Numbered from the stretch's first letter, positions 14,990 to 22,976 are shown. The stretch is 29,097 bases of DNA from an uncultured Coriobacteriaceae bacterium (GCA_900539345.1 UQBS01000037.1:1-29097); one strand, 5' to 3'. Made by a program: numbers and translations. Notes: generated by a model from the sequence alone, not told the origin.

Positions 14990-15670
14990 TTATCCCTGTG
15001 CGCGATATCCCAGGCCTCGCACCGTCTGGATGAGAACGGGATTCGCGGGGTCATCTTCCACCTTGTCGCGCAGGCGCTTGATATAGACGTTGAGCGTGTT
15101 GTCGCTCACATATTCGCCTGCGTCGTCCCAAATGGCATCACGCAGACGCTCGCGCGTGACGAGCTTGCCCGGGTTTTGGGCAAAGAGCAGCAAAAGCCGG
15201 TACTCGAGCGCCGAAAGGGCCAGGTCGCGCCCGGCCTTGCGCACTGTGGCGCAGGAGGCGTCAATCTCGACGTCGCCCAAGGTGAGGGTCTGAGGCGAGC
15301 CCGACGAGCGACGCAGCACGCTGCGGATGCGGCTCAGCAGCTCGCGGGGACGGAAGGGTTTGGACACGTAGTCGTCGGCGCCCATGTCGAGGCCGGCAAC
15401 ACAGCTGTACTCGTCGTCAGACGCCGTGAGGAAGATGACTGCAGGCTTGCTTGGACAGCTAGGAGCCTTGGCAGCAGCGCATACCGCAAAGCCGTTGCCC
15501 TGCTCGAGGGAGATGTCGACAAGAGCAAGATCGATTGCGCCGCCGGCCAGCTCGCCCAAGGCGTCGTCCTGCCGGGCGCACGTGCGCACCTCATGGCCGT
15601 CGGCCCGCAGAAGGGCCGCGAGCCCCTCACTGATTGCCCTGTCGTCCTCCACCACCAGGATGTTTGCCAT
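14990..15670 (-). CDS. OmpR/PhoB-family response regulator
   Basis: The 226-residue transcription factor is the partner of the adjacent histidine kinase. The receiver domain (1 to about 120) has the acidic pocket VEDDR, the phosphorylated Asp52 in VDIS, Thr in FLTAS and Lys in YVSKPFRPRELL. The C-terminal winged helix contains TLGDVEIDASCATV, LSALEYRLLLLFAQNPGKLVTRERLRDAIW and the wing VSDNTLNVYIKRLRDKVE with VRGLGYR. ATG at 15670 gives the usual MANILVVEDD start; the ribosome site (a G-run) is weak. A GTGACGC-N4-GTCAC site lies 119 bases upstream, and the same arrangement precedes the ABC genes, so autoregulation plus control of the transporter is likely. Confidence 0.95.
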   Translation of the reverse strand: MANILVVEDDRAISEGLAALLRADGHEVRTCARQDDALGELAGGAIDLALVDISLEQGNGFAVCAAAKAPSCPSKPAVIFLTASDDEYSCVAGLDMGADDYVSKPFRPRELLSRIRSVLRRSSGSPQTLTLGDVEIDASCATVRKAGRDLALSALEYRLLLLFAQNPGKLVTRERLRDAIWDDAGEYVSDNTLNVYIKRLRDKVEDDPANPVLIQTVRGLGYRAQG

Positions 15671-15788
15671 CCGCACCGCCCCCAAAGCCAGGCATACACC
15701 GCCGCACGGCATGGCAAATCTGCGCGGCATCATCTAGCCTGGCATTTTATCCGATAACGCGGGGACCCTCCGGCCAGACACGCCCACA

Positions 15789-15804
15789 GTGACGCGATTG
15801 TCAC
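15789..15804 (-). promoter_or_regulatory. GTGAC/GTCAC operator candidate upstream of the response regulator
   Basis: GTGACGC-GATT-GTCAC occupies 15789-15804, with the two pentamers 11 bp apart. It matches GTGACGC-ATCC-GTCAC at 13750-13765 upstream of the ABC genes in 12 of 16 positions. It lies inside the 304-base gap between the TetR and response-regulator genes (15671-15974), which holds no other feature I can support. Confidence 0.6.
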
Positions 15805-15974
15805 GCAGGGGCGGCAACAGATGGACGACCATGGCAATCCTTCCGCAAAAGGCACCCGCATCATAAGGATGGCTCATCTGCGCCGAGGCCCCAGACAGCC
15901 CGAGACGGGCGAACAAGCATCCCGGCGGCACATCGTGCCTGCAACCTTTGCGACATTCGGGCGCGGCCGGGCCC

Positions 15975-16538
15975 TTATGACACCTTGGGTCGGGCGGGAA
16001 GGGCCTCGCGGTCGGGTTTGGCAAAAGCCGGCGTCATGTCGTACACGGCGCGTACGAGTGCTTCAACCGAGGCTTTCATGCCTGAGGCGCACCAGGCGAG
16101 GAACGCCTCAGTGCTGCCAAAACAGTACATGTCAATGCACATCTCGCGATAAGCTCGCTCGGTGGCTGGCAGGGTGGGTCGCACGTACCTCTCCCGATAG
16201 GTGCGGCGCAGCCACGCGTTGCACAGCACCCGGAAGCTGTTCTCCCCCGTTTGGTTGGGCAGCTGAACGAAGAAGCTCTTGTGCCGCGCCACACGCTCGT
16301 AGACCTTGCGCGTGGCCTCGATATCGGTAAAGGGGTTGCTTTCGAGAGACATGGGCAGTGCGCCCGTGAAAAAGATCAGCTCATCAAGGTCGGCAAAATA
16401 GTTATAAAACGTCTGGCGCGCGATATCGGCCCGCGCCACGATGTCGCTCACGGTGATTGTGGAGAGCAAAGCACCCTCGTCACACATATCCATGAGCGTC
16501 TCGGCGAGGTGTCGACGCACAAGGTCCTTCCTATTCAC
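15975..16538 (-). CDS. TetR/AcrR-family transcriptional regulator
   Basis: 187 residues. The N-terminal HTH is ITVSDIVARADIARQTFYNYFADLDELI, with the preceding helix DLVRRHLAETLMDMC. The C-terminal half, with FFVQLPNQTGENSF and TYRERYV, looks like the DhaS-type TetR_C_7 ligand domain and ends without a membrane segment. The start is GTG at 16538 with GGGGGAA about six bases upstream. It is transcribed away from the iron-sulfur protein gene with 272 bases between, so it probably controls that gene and itself. The ligand is unknown. Confidence 0.9.
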   Translation of the reverse strand: MNRKDLVRRHLAETLMDMCDEGALLSTITVSDIVARADIARQTFYNYFADLDELIFFTGALPMSLESNPFTDIEATRKVYERVARHKSFFVQLPNQTGENSFRVLCNAWLRRTYRERYVRPTLPATERAYREMCIDMYCFGSTEAFLAWCASGMKASVEALVRAVYDMTPAFAKPDREALPARPKVS

Positions 16539-16720
16539 GCTGTTCCCCCGTCCCCGTTCTCTCCCCTGTCAGGCGTCAAAGTATCTCAAACGCGCAAGAT
16601 ACGCGCGGCCCAAACCGTAACAATTTTAGCCATCGAGGTGCCTTTCGTCCAACTTTTGTCGCAACGCGCCCTGCGTGTCCAAACGAATTGGCGGCAGGTT
16701 ATAGGCAGGCCCAAACACGC

Positions 16721-16733
16721 CGCATAGTATGCG
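16721..16733. promoter_or_regulatory. Operator candidate in the TetR/iron-sulfur intergenic region
   Basis: CGCATA-G-TATGCG is a perfect 13-bp inverted repeat in the 272-base divergent gap (16539-16810). TAGTAT inside it could be a -10. Downstream, CTTGCC (16745-16750) and GGCAAG (16773-16778) can form a leader hairpin before the AAGGAG ribosome site. The natural candidate to bind the palindrome is the neighbouring TetR protein. Confidence 0.45.
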
Positions 16734-16810
16734 AGATGAGATGTCTTGCCAAGGGCGCTTTGGGAGAGGCGCGGCAAGGCAATGGGATTTAAAAGGAGAG
16801 GACATATACT

Positions 16811-18313
16811 ATGAGCACTTCCGACGTGACCCGCAGGACCTTCGTGGGCGGCATGGCCGCTATGGGTGCCATGGCTGCTGCCGGCATCAACATGGGTACC
16901 CCCGTCGTTGCCAGGGCCGACGAGGCCGCCGACCCTGCGTTCCAGTTCGAGCTCGAGGACCCGAGCACCTACTGGGGCGAGAACGTCGTCGCGCCCCACA
17001 CCACCCGCGAGTCCGCTTACGCAAACGTCCTTCCCGAGCTGGCCGATGAGCCCATGAGCAACCTCATCGACAAGGTGAACGACGTCCTGCCCCTCGACGA
17101 GATTGAGGACGCCGTGCTTCCCGACGGCACCGTCGTGCCCGCCGTGTACGTCAAGCTGCGCAACCACCTCAACCGCATCGGCCAAGGCATCGGCTCCACG
17201 CCCGTTGAGACCTCCTACCAGATGCTTCAGTACCTGTGGAGCGAGGAGGACGCCCAGCACGAGATCGAGATGCCGATCAACGTGCAGTTCGACGCCCTTG
17301 AGTACCACTACCTCTCCGGCCGTCCCGTTGAGGAGTGCAAGGAGATCCTCGACGACCTGGCCATGCGCGGCATGATCATGCGCGCCCACCGCTCCGGCCA
17401 CGACGTGTACCACCTGCTCCCCTACATCAACGGCTTCTGGGAGTTCAACGAGCTGCGCGCCTACTTTGAGAACGGCGGCGACCCCGACGGCGTGGCCGAC
17501 GCCCCCGAGGCCTACGCTGCCGCCGCTGAGTTCGACGCTCAGGGCATCGGTGGCGCTGAGCCTGGTCAGTCCTTCGAGGCCCTCGTGCCGCTCTTCCACA
17601 CCTACCCCGTGAGCGCCGACGTCGTGGAGGAGGGCGAGCTCGCCCAGAACATGGACTGGAAGGCCATCATCCAGTCCAACGAGCAGATCACCGTCTCGCC
17701 CTGCCAGTGCCGCCTAATGTGGAAGTCGCTCGGCGTGCCCATGTGCCACGGCGACGGTGACCACCCCTTCGAGACCTGCCTGTCCTTCGGCGAGCTGGCC
17801 ACTTACTTCGACGAGGTCGGCATCGGCCGTCTCATCAGCCAGGACGAGGCCATCGCCATGGTTGAGAAGTGCATGGACGCCGGCATGGTGCCCGAGTCCC
17901 TCTCGATGAAGGACGTCGACATCATGTGCATGTGCCACGGCGACTGCTGCGGCAACCTCTCCGGCTTCAAGGCCATGGGCGGCCAAGCTCACGCCAACGT
18001 CAACGTGAGCGCCTACCTGCTCAAGTACGACCCCAAGAAGTGCATCTCCTGCGGCGCCTGCATTGCTCGCTGCCCCATGGAGGCCATCTCCTTCGATGAC
18101 AACAACCTCTGCCTGCACAACAACGCCTGCGTGCGCTGCGGCCAGTGCGTCACCGTCTGCCCCGCCGACGCCCGCATTCTCGCCTACCGCGGCGACTACC
18201 CCGAGCTCGGCCGCGAGTACGTCGATGCCGTTGAGATGATGGCCGCCGAGCGTATGCGCCGCGGCATGATCTCCGACTTCGCCGGTGGCGAGGTCCAGGC
18301 CGTGGAGAAGTAA
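16811..18313 (+). CDS. Tat-exported iron-sulfur protein with two ferredoxin clusters and extra Cys motifs
   Basis: 500 residues, exported folded: the signal has VTRRTFVGG (Arg8-Arg9), a hydrophobic stretch and a probable cut after ARA36. Residues about 120-230 resemble a winged-helix region (NHLNRIGQGI, VEECKEILDDLAMRGMIMRA, YHLLPYINGFWEF). Then come PCQCR (Cys298, Cys300), Cys312, Cys323 in ETCLSFGELATYF, and MCMCHGDCC (Cys373, 375, 379, 380). Two 4Fe-4S motifs follow, CISCGACIARCP (411-421) and CVRCGQCVTVCP (440-450). I remember cytoplasmic proteins with this PCxCR...CLxFG...CxCC...2x4Fe-4S plan of unknown function. An exported version is unusual. It ends in a strong terminator as a single-gene unit, and codons are very strongly C/G-ending, suggesting high expression. 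Probably electron transfer or a redox enzyme. Confidence 0.85.
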   Translation: MSTSDVTRRTFVGGMAAMGAMAAAGINMGTPVVARADEAADPAFQFELEDPSTYWGENVVAPHTTRESAYANVLPELADEPMSNLIDKVNDVLPLDEIEDAVLPDGTVVPAVYVKLRNHLNRIGQGIGSTPVETSYQMLQYLWSEEDAQHEIEMPINVQFDALEYHYLSGRPVEECKEILDDLAMRGMIMRAHRSGHDVYHLLPYINGFWEFNELRAYFENGGDPDGVADAPEAYAAAAEFDAQGIGGAEPGQSFEALVPLFHTYPVSADVVEEGELAQNMDWKAIIQSNEQITVSPCQCRLMWKSLGVPMCHGDGDHPFETCLSFGELATYFDEVGIGRLISQDEAIAMVEKCMDAGMVPESLSMKDVDIMCMCHGDCCGNLSGFKAMGGQAHANVNVSAYLLKYDPKKCISCGACIARCPMEAISFDDNNLCLHNNACVRCGQCVTVCPADARILAYRGDYPELGREYVDAVEMMAAERMRRGMISDFAGGEVQAVEK

Positions 18314-18344
18314 GCAGCTCCCAACCTCACAGTGCGCCACCCAG

Positions 18345-18373
18345 GGCCGCGGGGTAATCCCGCGGCCTTTTTT
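18345..18373 (+). terminator. Rho-independent terminator after the iron-sulfur protein gene
   Basis: A 9-bp perfect stem GGCCGCGGG/CCCGCGGCC with a 5-base loop is followed directly by TTTTTT (18368-18373). Confidence 0.95.
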
Positions 18374-18408
18374 ATTGGCTGTGTCGGCTCTTGAAACCTT
18401 GCAATGCG

Positions 18409-18414
18409 TATAAT
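18409..18414 (+). promoter_or_regulatory. Consensus -10 upstream of the cytidylate-kinase-like gene
   Basis: A perfect TATAAT lies 43 bases before the start codon and just after the preceding terminator. TTGAAA at 18391-18396 is only 12 bases away, too close to be its -35, so the upstream element is unclear. Confidence 0.45.
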
Positions 18415-18457
18415 CAGCGGAGTGCAACATCATCTTCCAGGTGAGACGGAGCAAGCC

Positions 18458-19051
18458 ATGAAGATTATCACCATCGATCGCGAGTACGCGGCAGGCGGCC
18501 ACACGGTCGGGCGCGCGCTGGCCAAGAAGCTCGGCGTCGAGATTTACGACAAGGACATCATCAAGCATGCCGCCAAGAAGAGCGGCATCGAACAGGGGCT
18601 CGTGGAGGACGACGAGGAGCGCATCTCCAAGGTCGGCGCCTTCCTCAAGGCCATCAGCCCCATCGCCTACGACGACAAGGACACCATCTTCACCTACGAG
18701 AGCCAGGCCATCATCGAGCTGGCCAAGAAGGGTCCCTGCGTCATGCTCGGCCGCTGCGCCAAGGAGATTCTCGAGGACGCCGGCTTCGAGGTGCTGAGTG
18801 TGTTCCTCCACGCCGATGAGGAGACGCGCGTCGAACGTGCCTGCACGGTGCTTGGCACCGACGACAGGGCCGCCGCACGCCACGAGCTGCGCCGCATCGA
18901 CGTCATGCGCCAGTCCTACCTTTCCTACTACGTGGAGCGCAAGCAGTGGCACGACGTGCGCGAGTACACCCTCTCGCTCGACACGCACAAGCTCTCGAAT
19001 GACGCCTGCGTCGACATCATCTGCGCTGCCTACAACGACCACAAAGAGTAG
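18458..19051 (+). CDS. Cytidylate kinase-like family protein
   Basis: This 197-residue P-loop phosphotransferase belongs to the cytidylate kinase-like group common in anaerobes. It starts IITIDREYAAGGHTVGRALAKKLG, where the glycine pair replaces a classical Walker A, then IYDKDIIKHAA, IIELAKKGPCVMLGRCAKEIL, and a basic lid VERACTVLGTD...RHELRRIDVMRQSYLSYY. The true substrate of this group is not settled; nucleoside monophosphate phosphorylation is likely. ATG at 18458 has CGGAG six bases upstream; an in-frame ATG at 18404 lies upstream of the TATAAT and is unlikely. The DegV gene follows after 30 bases on the same strand, so the two form an operon. Confidence 0.88.
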   Translation: MKIITIDREYAAGGHTVGRALAKKLGVEIYDKDIIKHAAKKSGIEQGLVEDDEERISKVGAFLKAISPIAYDDKDTIFTYESQAIIELAKKGPCVMLGRCAKEILEDAGFEVLSVFLHADEETRVERACTVLGTDDRAAARHELRRIDVMRQSYLSYYVERKQWHDVREYTLSLDTHKLSNDACVDIICAAYNDHKE

Positions 19052-19081
19052 AGCGGGCCACTGCGCCCACAAGGAGACCCT

Positions 19082-19966
19082 ATGTCCGATTTCATCCTGA
19101 GCTGCGAGTCAACGGCCGACCTGTCCGCCGAGAAACTTGCAGCCATCGACGTGAAGCACATCTGCTTCCACTTCATGCTCGATGGCTGCGACTACCGCGA
19201 CGACCTGGGCCAGTCCATTCCCTTCGAAGACTTCTACCGCGCCATGGCAAACGGCGCCGACACCAAGACGGCCGCTGTGGGCACGGGCGACTACCTCGAA
19301 TATTTCGGCAGCTTTCTGGAGCAGGGCAAGGACGTGCTGCATGCCTCGCTGTCTTCGGGCATCTCGTCTTCCTACGAGGCGGCATGCGAGGCGGCTGCCG
19401 AGCTGGCGCCCAAGTATCCCGACCGCAAGCTCTATATCATCGACTCGCTGGCGGCTTCGAGCGGCTACGGCCTGCTCATGCAGACCCTCTCCGACATGCG
19501 CGCCCAGGGCAAGACCATCGACGAGGTGCGCGACTGGGCCGAGGCCAACAAGCGACGCCTGCGCCATTGGTTCTTCTCCACCGACCTCACCTTCTACATC
19601 AAGGGCGGCCGCGTGAAGCCCCTGACGGGCCACATCGGCAACCTGCTCAACATTTGCCCCCTGCTCGACGTGAACAAGGACGGTAAGCTCATCCAGCGCG
19701 AGAACCTGCGCGGCAAAAAGAAGGTCGTCAAGCGCATCGTGGAGTGCATGGCTGAGACGGCCGAGGGCGGCCTGGACTATGCGGGTCGCGTCTTTATCTC
19801 GCAGAGCGCCTGCCAGGACGACGCCAAGGCCGTGGCTGACCTCATCTATGAGCGCTTCCCCAACGTGCATGACATCGAGACGTTCTACATCGGCACCACG
19901 ATTGGCGCGCACACGGGCCCCGGCACCGTCGCGCTGTTCTTCTGGGGTACCGAGCGCGGCGAGTAG
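19082..19966 (+). CDS. DegV-family fatty-acid-binding protein
   Basis: 294 residues, usual length. DegV (FakB-like) proteins bind a fatty acid and, in Firmicutes, present it to the kinase FakA for phosphorylation and lipid synthesis. Motifs: LSCESTADLSAEKL near the N-terminus, AVGTGDYLEYFGSFLEQGKDVL, HASLSSGISSSYEAAC, LAASSGYGLLMQ, FYIKGGRVKPLTGHIGNLLNI and, at the C-terminus, FYIGTTIGAHTGPGTVALFFWG, with the Gly/Thr-Gly-Pro-Gly ligand loop. AAGGAG lies five bases before the ATG. It is co-transcribed with the cytidylate-kinase-like gene. No fakA is in the window, so its kinase partner would be elsewhere. A shared lipid or nucleotide function with the preceding gene is not evident. Confidence 0.92.
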   Translation: MSDFILSCESTADLSAEKLAAIDVKHICFHFMLDGCDYRDDLGQSIPFEDFYRAMANGADTKTAAVGTGDYLEYFGSFLEQGKDVLHASLSSGISSSYEAACEAAAELAPKYPDRKLYIIDSLAASSGYGLLMQTLSDMRAQGKTIDEVRDWAEANKRRLRHWFFSTDLTFYIKGGRVKPLTGHIGNLLNICPLLDVNKDGKLIQRENLRGKKKVVKRIVECMAETAEGGLDYAGRVFISQSACQDDAKAVADLIYERFPNVHDIETFYIGTTIGAHTGPGTVALFFWGTERGE

Positions 19967-19998
19967 CTGGCTTTTTTTGAGACATACCGGTGCAAACG

Positions 19999-20043
19999 AA
20001 GGGAGGCTGCCTGCGAATGGACTCGCAGGCAGCCTCCCTTTTT
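19999..20043. terminator. Strong terminator between convergent degV and glmM
   Basis: An 18-bp perfect stem (19999-20016 with 20023-20040, containing GGGAGGCTGCCTGCGA) has a 6-base loop and five T at 20039-20043. The plus-strand side serves degV. On the minus strand the tract after the hairpin is only CGTTTG, but it may also help to end glmM transcription. The rest of the gap to 20171 shows nothing else. Confidence 0.9.
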
Positions 20044-20171
20044 ACGTGCTTGAATGAGGTGCGATGAGGCGCTAAGCCAAGCGTCGGCATCAGAGACGCT
20101 TCTTGGCAGGAAGATTGTGGCGCTGGCGCTCCCCGCCTGGCCGGCGGTGCCGAACGTCAGCGCACGACCCC

Positions 20172-21581
20172 CTACTCGGTAGCCCAACCCTTCTCGCGGA
20201 TGACGTCCACCACGCGCTGGGCCTGCTCGCGAGCGATTTCGTCGGTGGCGGCCTCCACCATCACGCGCACGAGCGGCTCGGTGCCCGAGGCGCGCACGAG
20301 GGCGCGTCCGTCGCCGGCCAGGGCGCTCTCAACGCTGGCGGCAGCGGCAACCACGTCGGGGTCAGCCATGGCGGCCTTCTTGTCGCTCACGCGCACGTTG
20401 ATGAGCACCTGGGGGTACGTGTGCACGGGAGCTGCGAGCTCGCCGAGCGTGGACTTGCGACCCATGACAGCCTCCATGAGCTTGATGGAGGTGAGGATGC
20501 CGTCACCCGTGGTGGCAAGCTTGCCAAAGATGATGTGGCCCGACTGCTCGCCGCCGATACGGCCGCCGGAGGTACGCATGTGCTCCCACACGTAGCGGTC
20601 GCCCACCTGCGTCTGGGCGTACTGGATGCCGGCCTCGTCGAGAGCCTTGTAGAGGCCCAGGTTGCTCATGACGGTCGTGGTGACCTCGTTGGGCACAAGA
20701 TGGCCCTTGTCCTTCATGTAGCGGGCGCAGATGTACATGATCTTGTCGCCGTCAATCAGGTTGCCGTGCTCGTCGACGGCCAGGCAGCGGTCGGCGTCGC
20801 CGTCGTAGGCAAAACCGCAGTCCAGGCCCTCGGCGCGCACGAGCTCCTGCAGGGCCTCGATATGCGTGGAACCCACGCCGGCGTTGATATTGGTGCCGTC
20901 GGGCTCGCAGCCGATGGTGTAGACCTTCGCGCCCATGGACTCGAACACACTGCGTGCAATGGACCAAGAAGCGCCGTTGGCGCAGTCCAAGCCGATGCGC
21001 TTGCCGCGCAGGGAGAAGATGCCCTGCGAGATGAGGAAGCCCACGTAGCGGTTGCGGCCGGCGAAGTGATCCTCGACCGCGCCCACCTCGGCGCCCGTGG
21101 CCCAAGGAAGCTCGGAGCCCTTGAAGCCCAGGCAGTCGACCTCGCCGTCGAGGTAAGCCTCGACGAGTGCAATGAGGTCGTCGCCGGCCTTCTCGCCGTT
21201 GCCATCCATGAGTTTGATGCCGTTGTCGTAATACGGGTTGTGAGAGGCGCTCACCATGACGCCGCAGTCAAAATCCTCGGTGCGGGCGACATAGGCGACG
21301 CTGGGCGTCGTGGTGACGTGCATGGTGTATGCGTCGCCGCCGCTGGCAGCGATACCGCTGGCCAGGGCATACTCAAGCATGTAGCTGGAACGACGCGTGT
21401 CCTTGCCGATGACGATGCGTGCGCGGCACGGCTCGTCGTCACCAGGATGCAGCTGGCGGGTCAGGCGCTTGAGCTGGCCGTAGTACCAGCCCAGGAAGCG
21501 GCCGATTTTAAAGGCATGCTCGGCCGTAAGGCCCACGCCCGCCTCGCCGCGGAAACCGTCGGTGCCGAAATACTTTCCCAT
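20172..21581 (-). CDS. glmM: Phosphoglucosamine mutase
   Basis: GlmM converts glucosamine-6-phosphate to glucosamine-1-phosphate, which leads to UDP-GlcNAc for peptidoglycan. 469 residues, slightly longer than the usual 445-450. The N-terminus is GKYFGTDGFRGEAG; the phosphorylated Ser113 lies in SASHNPYYDNGIK; metal binding is DGDADRCL; the sugar loop is GGEQSGH; the phosphate loop is RASGTEPLVRVM. These separate it from phosphomannomutases. ATG at 21581 with AAGGA about ten bases upstream; the upstream in-frame region does not match the family. It follows the Crp/Fnr gene by 186 bases on the same strand with its own likely promoter. Confidence 0.95.
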   Translation of the reverse strand: MGKYFGTDGFRGEAGVGLTAEHAFKIGRFLGWYYGQLKRLTRQLHPGDDEPCRARIVIGKDTRRSSYMLEYALASGIAASGGDAYTMHVTTTPSVAYVARTEDFDCGVMVSASHNPYYDNGIKLMDGNGEKAGDDLIALVEAYLDGEVDCLGFKGSELPWATGAEVGAVEDHFAGRNRYVGFLISQGIFSLRGKRIGLDCANGASWSIARSVFESMGAKVYTIGCEPDGTNINAGVGSTHIEALQELVRAEGLDCGFAYDGDADRCLAVDEHGNLIDGDKIMYICARYMKDKGHLVPNEVTTTVMSNLGLYKALDEAGIQYAQTQVGDRYVWEHMRTSGGRIGGEQSGHIIFGKLATTGDGILTSIKLMEAVMGRKSTLGELAAPVHTYPQVLINVRVSDKKAAMADPDVVAAAASVESALAGDGRALVRASGTEPLVRVMVEAATDEIAREQAQRVVDVIREKGWATE

Positions 21582-21648
21582 AAAGAACCAGTCCTTAGAA
21601 ATGTTGAGCGCACGGGGCGCATATGTCTGCGACAAGCAAGCGGAGGAA

Positions 21649-21654
21649 ATTCTA
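21649..21654 (-). promoter_or_regulatory. Extended -10 candidate for glmM
   Basis: On the minus strand TGCTAGAAT gives an extended -10 (TG-N-TAGAAT) 68 bases before the glmM start. No good -35 was found, which is acceptable for extended -10 promoters. Confidence 0.4.
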
Positions 21655-21767
21655 GCACGTCGGGCTACATGTCCGCTCACAGCGGGACAAATGGCATATC
21701 GGCAGGCGGCGCATGCAGGATTTGGCAGGTTTCTTGACATGTTTGGAGGGCCAGGCCGCCTTGCCCA

Positions 21768-22448
21768 TCACCTGTTGTCCACCTTGGCGTTCTCAAAGAT
21801 GGTGAAGTGACGCATGTGGTAGTCGATAAGCCCCTCCGCCTTCATGCGCGAAAGCTCGGCCGACAGGGCGCTGCGGTCGACGCCCAGGTATGCCGCCATC
21901 TGCTCCCGGTTGACGGTGATGTCAAACGACGAAGAGCCGTGCCTGGCAGCTTGGAACGACAGGTACGACTGCACCTTTTCGCGGATGGTGCGCGGGGCCG
22001 TGACGAAGGTACGCCGTGAAAGCTCGATGTTGCGCAGGGCAAGCAGACGCGTGAAGTTGTACTGGGCCTTGCGGTGGCGCTCGCAGCCCATCATGCAGGG
22101 CGACATGAGGCGCTCGACGTCGAACATGAGGATTTCGCTGTCCTTGTCGGCCACGATGTCGATGAGCAGGGGTTCGGTGGGAGCTCCGGCCGCATAGGCC
22201 TCGCCGAAGGTTTTGCCCGGCTCAACCATGACAAGCAGGGTGTTCTCGCCCCAGACGTTGGCGCACTCGACGCGCACCGCCCCCTCGAGCACCATCCCCA
22301 TACGCGTAATGGCGTCTCCCGCGCGGTAGATAACGTCGCCACGCGAGTAATGGCGAAGCTCGGGCTTGAGGCACCCAAAGAGTGCTTCCACCTGGCTACG
22401 ATCGAGACCTTCGAACAGAACGCTTCGCATGATGTAGTAGAAGTCCAT
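21768..22448 (-). CDS. Crp/Fnr-family transcriptional regulator
   Basis: This 226-residue regulator has an N-terminal cyclic-nucleotide-like beta-barrel (RHYSRGDVIYRAGDAITRMGMVLEGAVRVE, EPGKTFGEAYAAG). A dimer helix carries the Cys-containing SPCMMGCERH, and a C-terminal HTH follows (NREQMAAYLGVDRSALSAELSRMKAEGLI, then the wing IDYHMRHFTIF). The two cysteines are too few and misplaced for a classical Fnr 4Fe-4S cluster, so it may sense another ligand. ATG at 22448 with AAGGAG seven bases upstream; longer in-frame starts lack a site. The divergent small membrane protein gene has an inverted repeat at -41.5, the typical Crp/Fnr activator position, so it is a probable target. Confidence 0.92.
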   Translation of the reverse strand: MDFYYIMRSVLFEGLDRSQVEALFGCLKPELRHYSRGDVIYRAGDAITRMGMVLEGAVRVECANVWGENTLLVMVEPGKTFGEAYAAGAPTEPLLIDIVADKDSEILMFDVERLMSPCMMGCERHRKAQYNFTRLLALRNIELSRRTFVTAPRTIREKVQSYLSFQAARHGSSSFDITVNREQMAAYLGVDRSALSAELSRMKAEGLIDYHMRHFTIFENAKVDNR

Positions 22449-22595
22449 ACCCAAGCTCCTTCTCAGGGCGCGCATAGGGAGTGCACGCGCATGGATAACG
22501 CCGTCCACCATAGCGCGGCCACCGTTTGCACTCAAACCCATCACAGAGGTGAACGGTAGATGTTTTGACATGAGCGGTTTAGATTTAACAGAAAA

Positions 22596-22639
22596 CCGTT
22601 GGTTTTACAACGGATTTGAACCAAAAAGATGGGTATAGT
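22596..22639 (+). promoter_or_regulatory. Class II Crp/Fnr-type promoter candidate
   Basis: CCGTTG-GTTTTA-CAACGG (22596-22613) is a perfect inverted repeat centred at 22604.5. TATAGT at 22634-22639 is a good -10, predicting initiation near 22646, which puts the palindrome at -41.5. There is no -35, as expected for an activator-dependent promoter. It lies in the 286-base gap (22449-22734) shared with the Crp/Fnr gene. A TTGACA at 22565-22570 has no -10 at the right distance. Confidence 0.6.
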
Positions 22640-22734
22640 GCGCTTTGTCAAACGAAGTAAAGCGCGCAAGAGAAGACGGAAAGGCCGCCTTCAAACACAA
22701 GAAACAACGCGCTGAATCGAAAGGAGCACCACCT

Positions 22735-22899
22735 ATGCTGTTCACCATTCTCGCCATCGGCATCGGCCTCATCATCGCCCTGGGCGGCGCCATCATGCTC
22801 GACCGCAACCGCACCGAAGCTGCCGGCCGCGCTGCCTACGCCTTCTCCACCGCATGCGGCCTCGCCCTCGTCGCCGCTCCCATGCTTGGCATCATGTAA
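22735..22899 (+). CDS. Small two-helix membrane protein
   Basis: 54 residues, family not recognised. The first helix is FTILAIGIGLIIALGGAIML, followed by a charged turn DRNRTEAAGR and a second hydrophobic stretch AFSTACGLALVAAPMLGIM. Ribosome site AAAGGAG eight bases before the ATG strongly supports this start over an upstream in-frame TTG at the predicted transcription start. The gene stands alone behind a promoter with Crp/Fnr-type geometry, divergent from the Crp/Fnr regulator. Small proteins of this form often modulate a transporter or respiratory complex, but there is no evidence for a specific partner. Confidence 0.7.
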   Translation: MLFTILAIGIGLIIALGGAIMLDRNRTEAAGRAAYAFSTACGLALVAAPMLGIM

Positions 22900-22923
22900 G
22901 GTCCTAGTTGTGTTTAACATGTG

Positions 22924-22976
22924 ATGCGCCCATAATCCGAAAGATTGTACTTGCCTCTTCGCGATTATGGGCGCAT
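22924..22976. repeat. 14-bp inverted repeat between small membrane protein and 5S rRNA
   Basis: ATGCGCCCATAATC (22924-22937) and its exact reverse complement (22963-22976) flank 25 bases. On the plus strand AATTCTTTCTTG follows, so it may terminate the small-protein transcript. Its right arm overlaps the predicted 5S -10. Confidence 0.7.

Noticed and set aside
18391..18414. TTGAAA and TATAAT as a promoter pair
   Set aside because: Only 12 bases separate them, too few for sigma-70; only the -10 is kept.
22565..22570. TTGACA as -35 of the small membrane protein gene
   Set aside because: No -10 at 16-18 bases; the TATAGT further down fits an activator-dependent promoter better.
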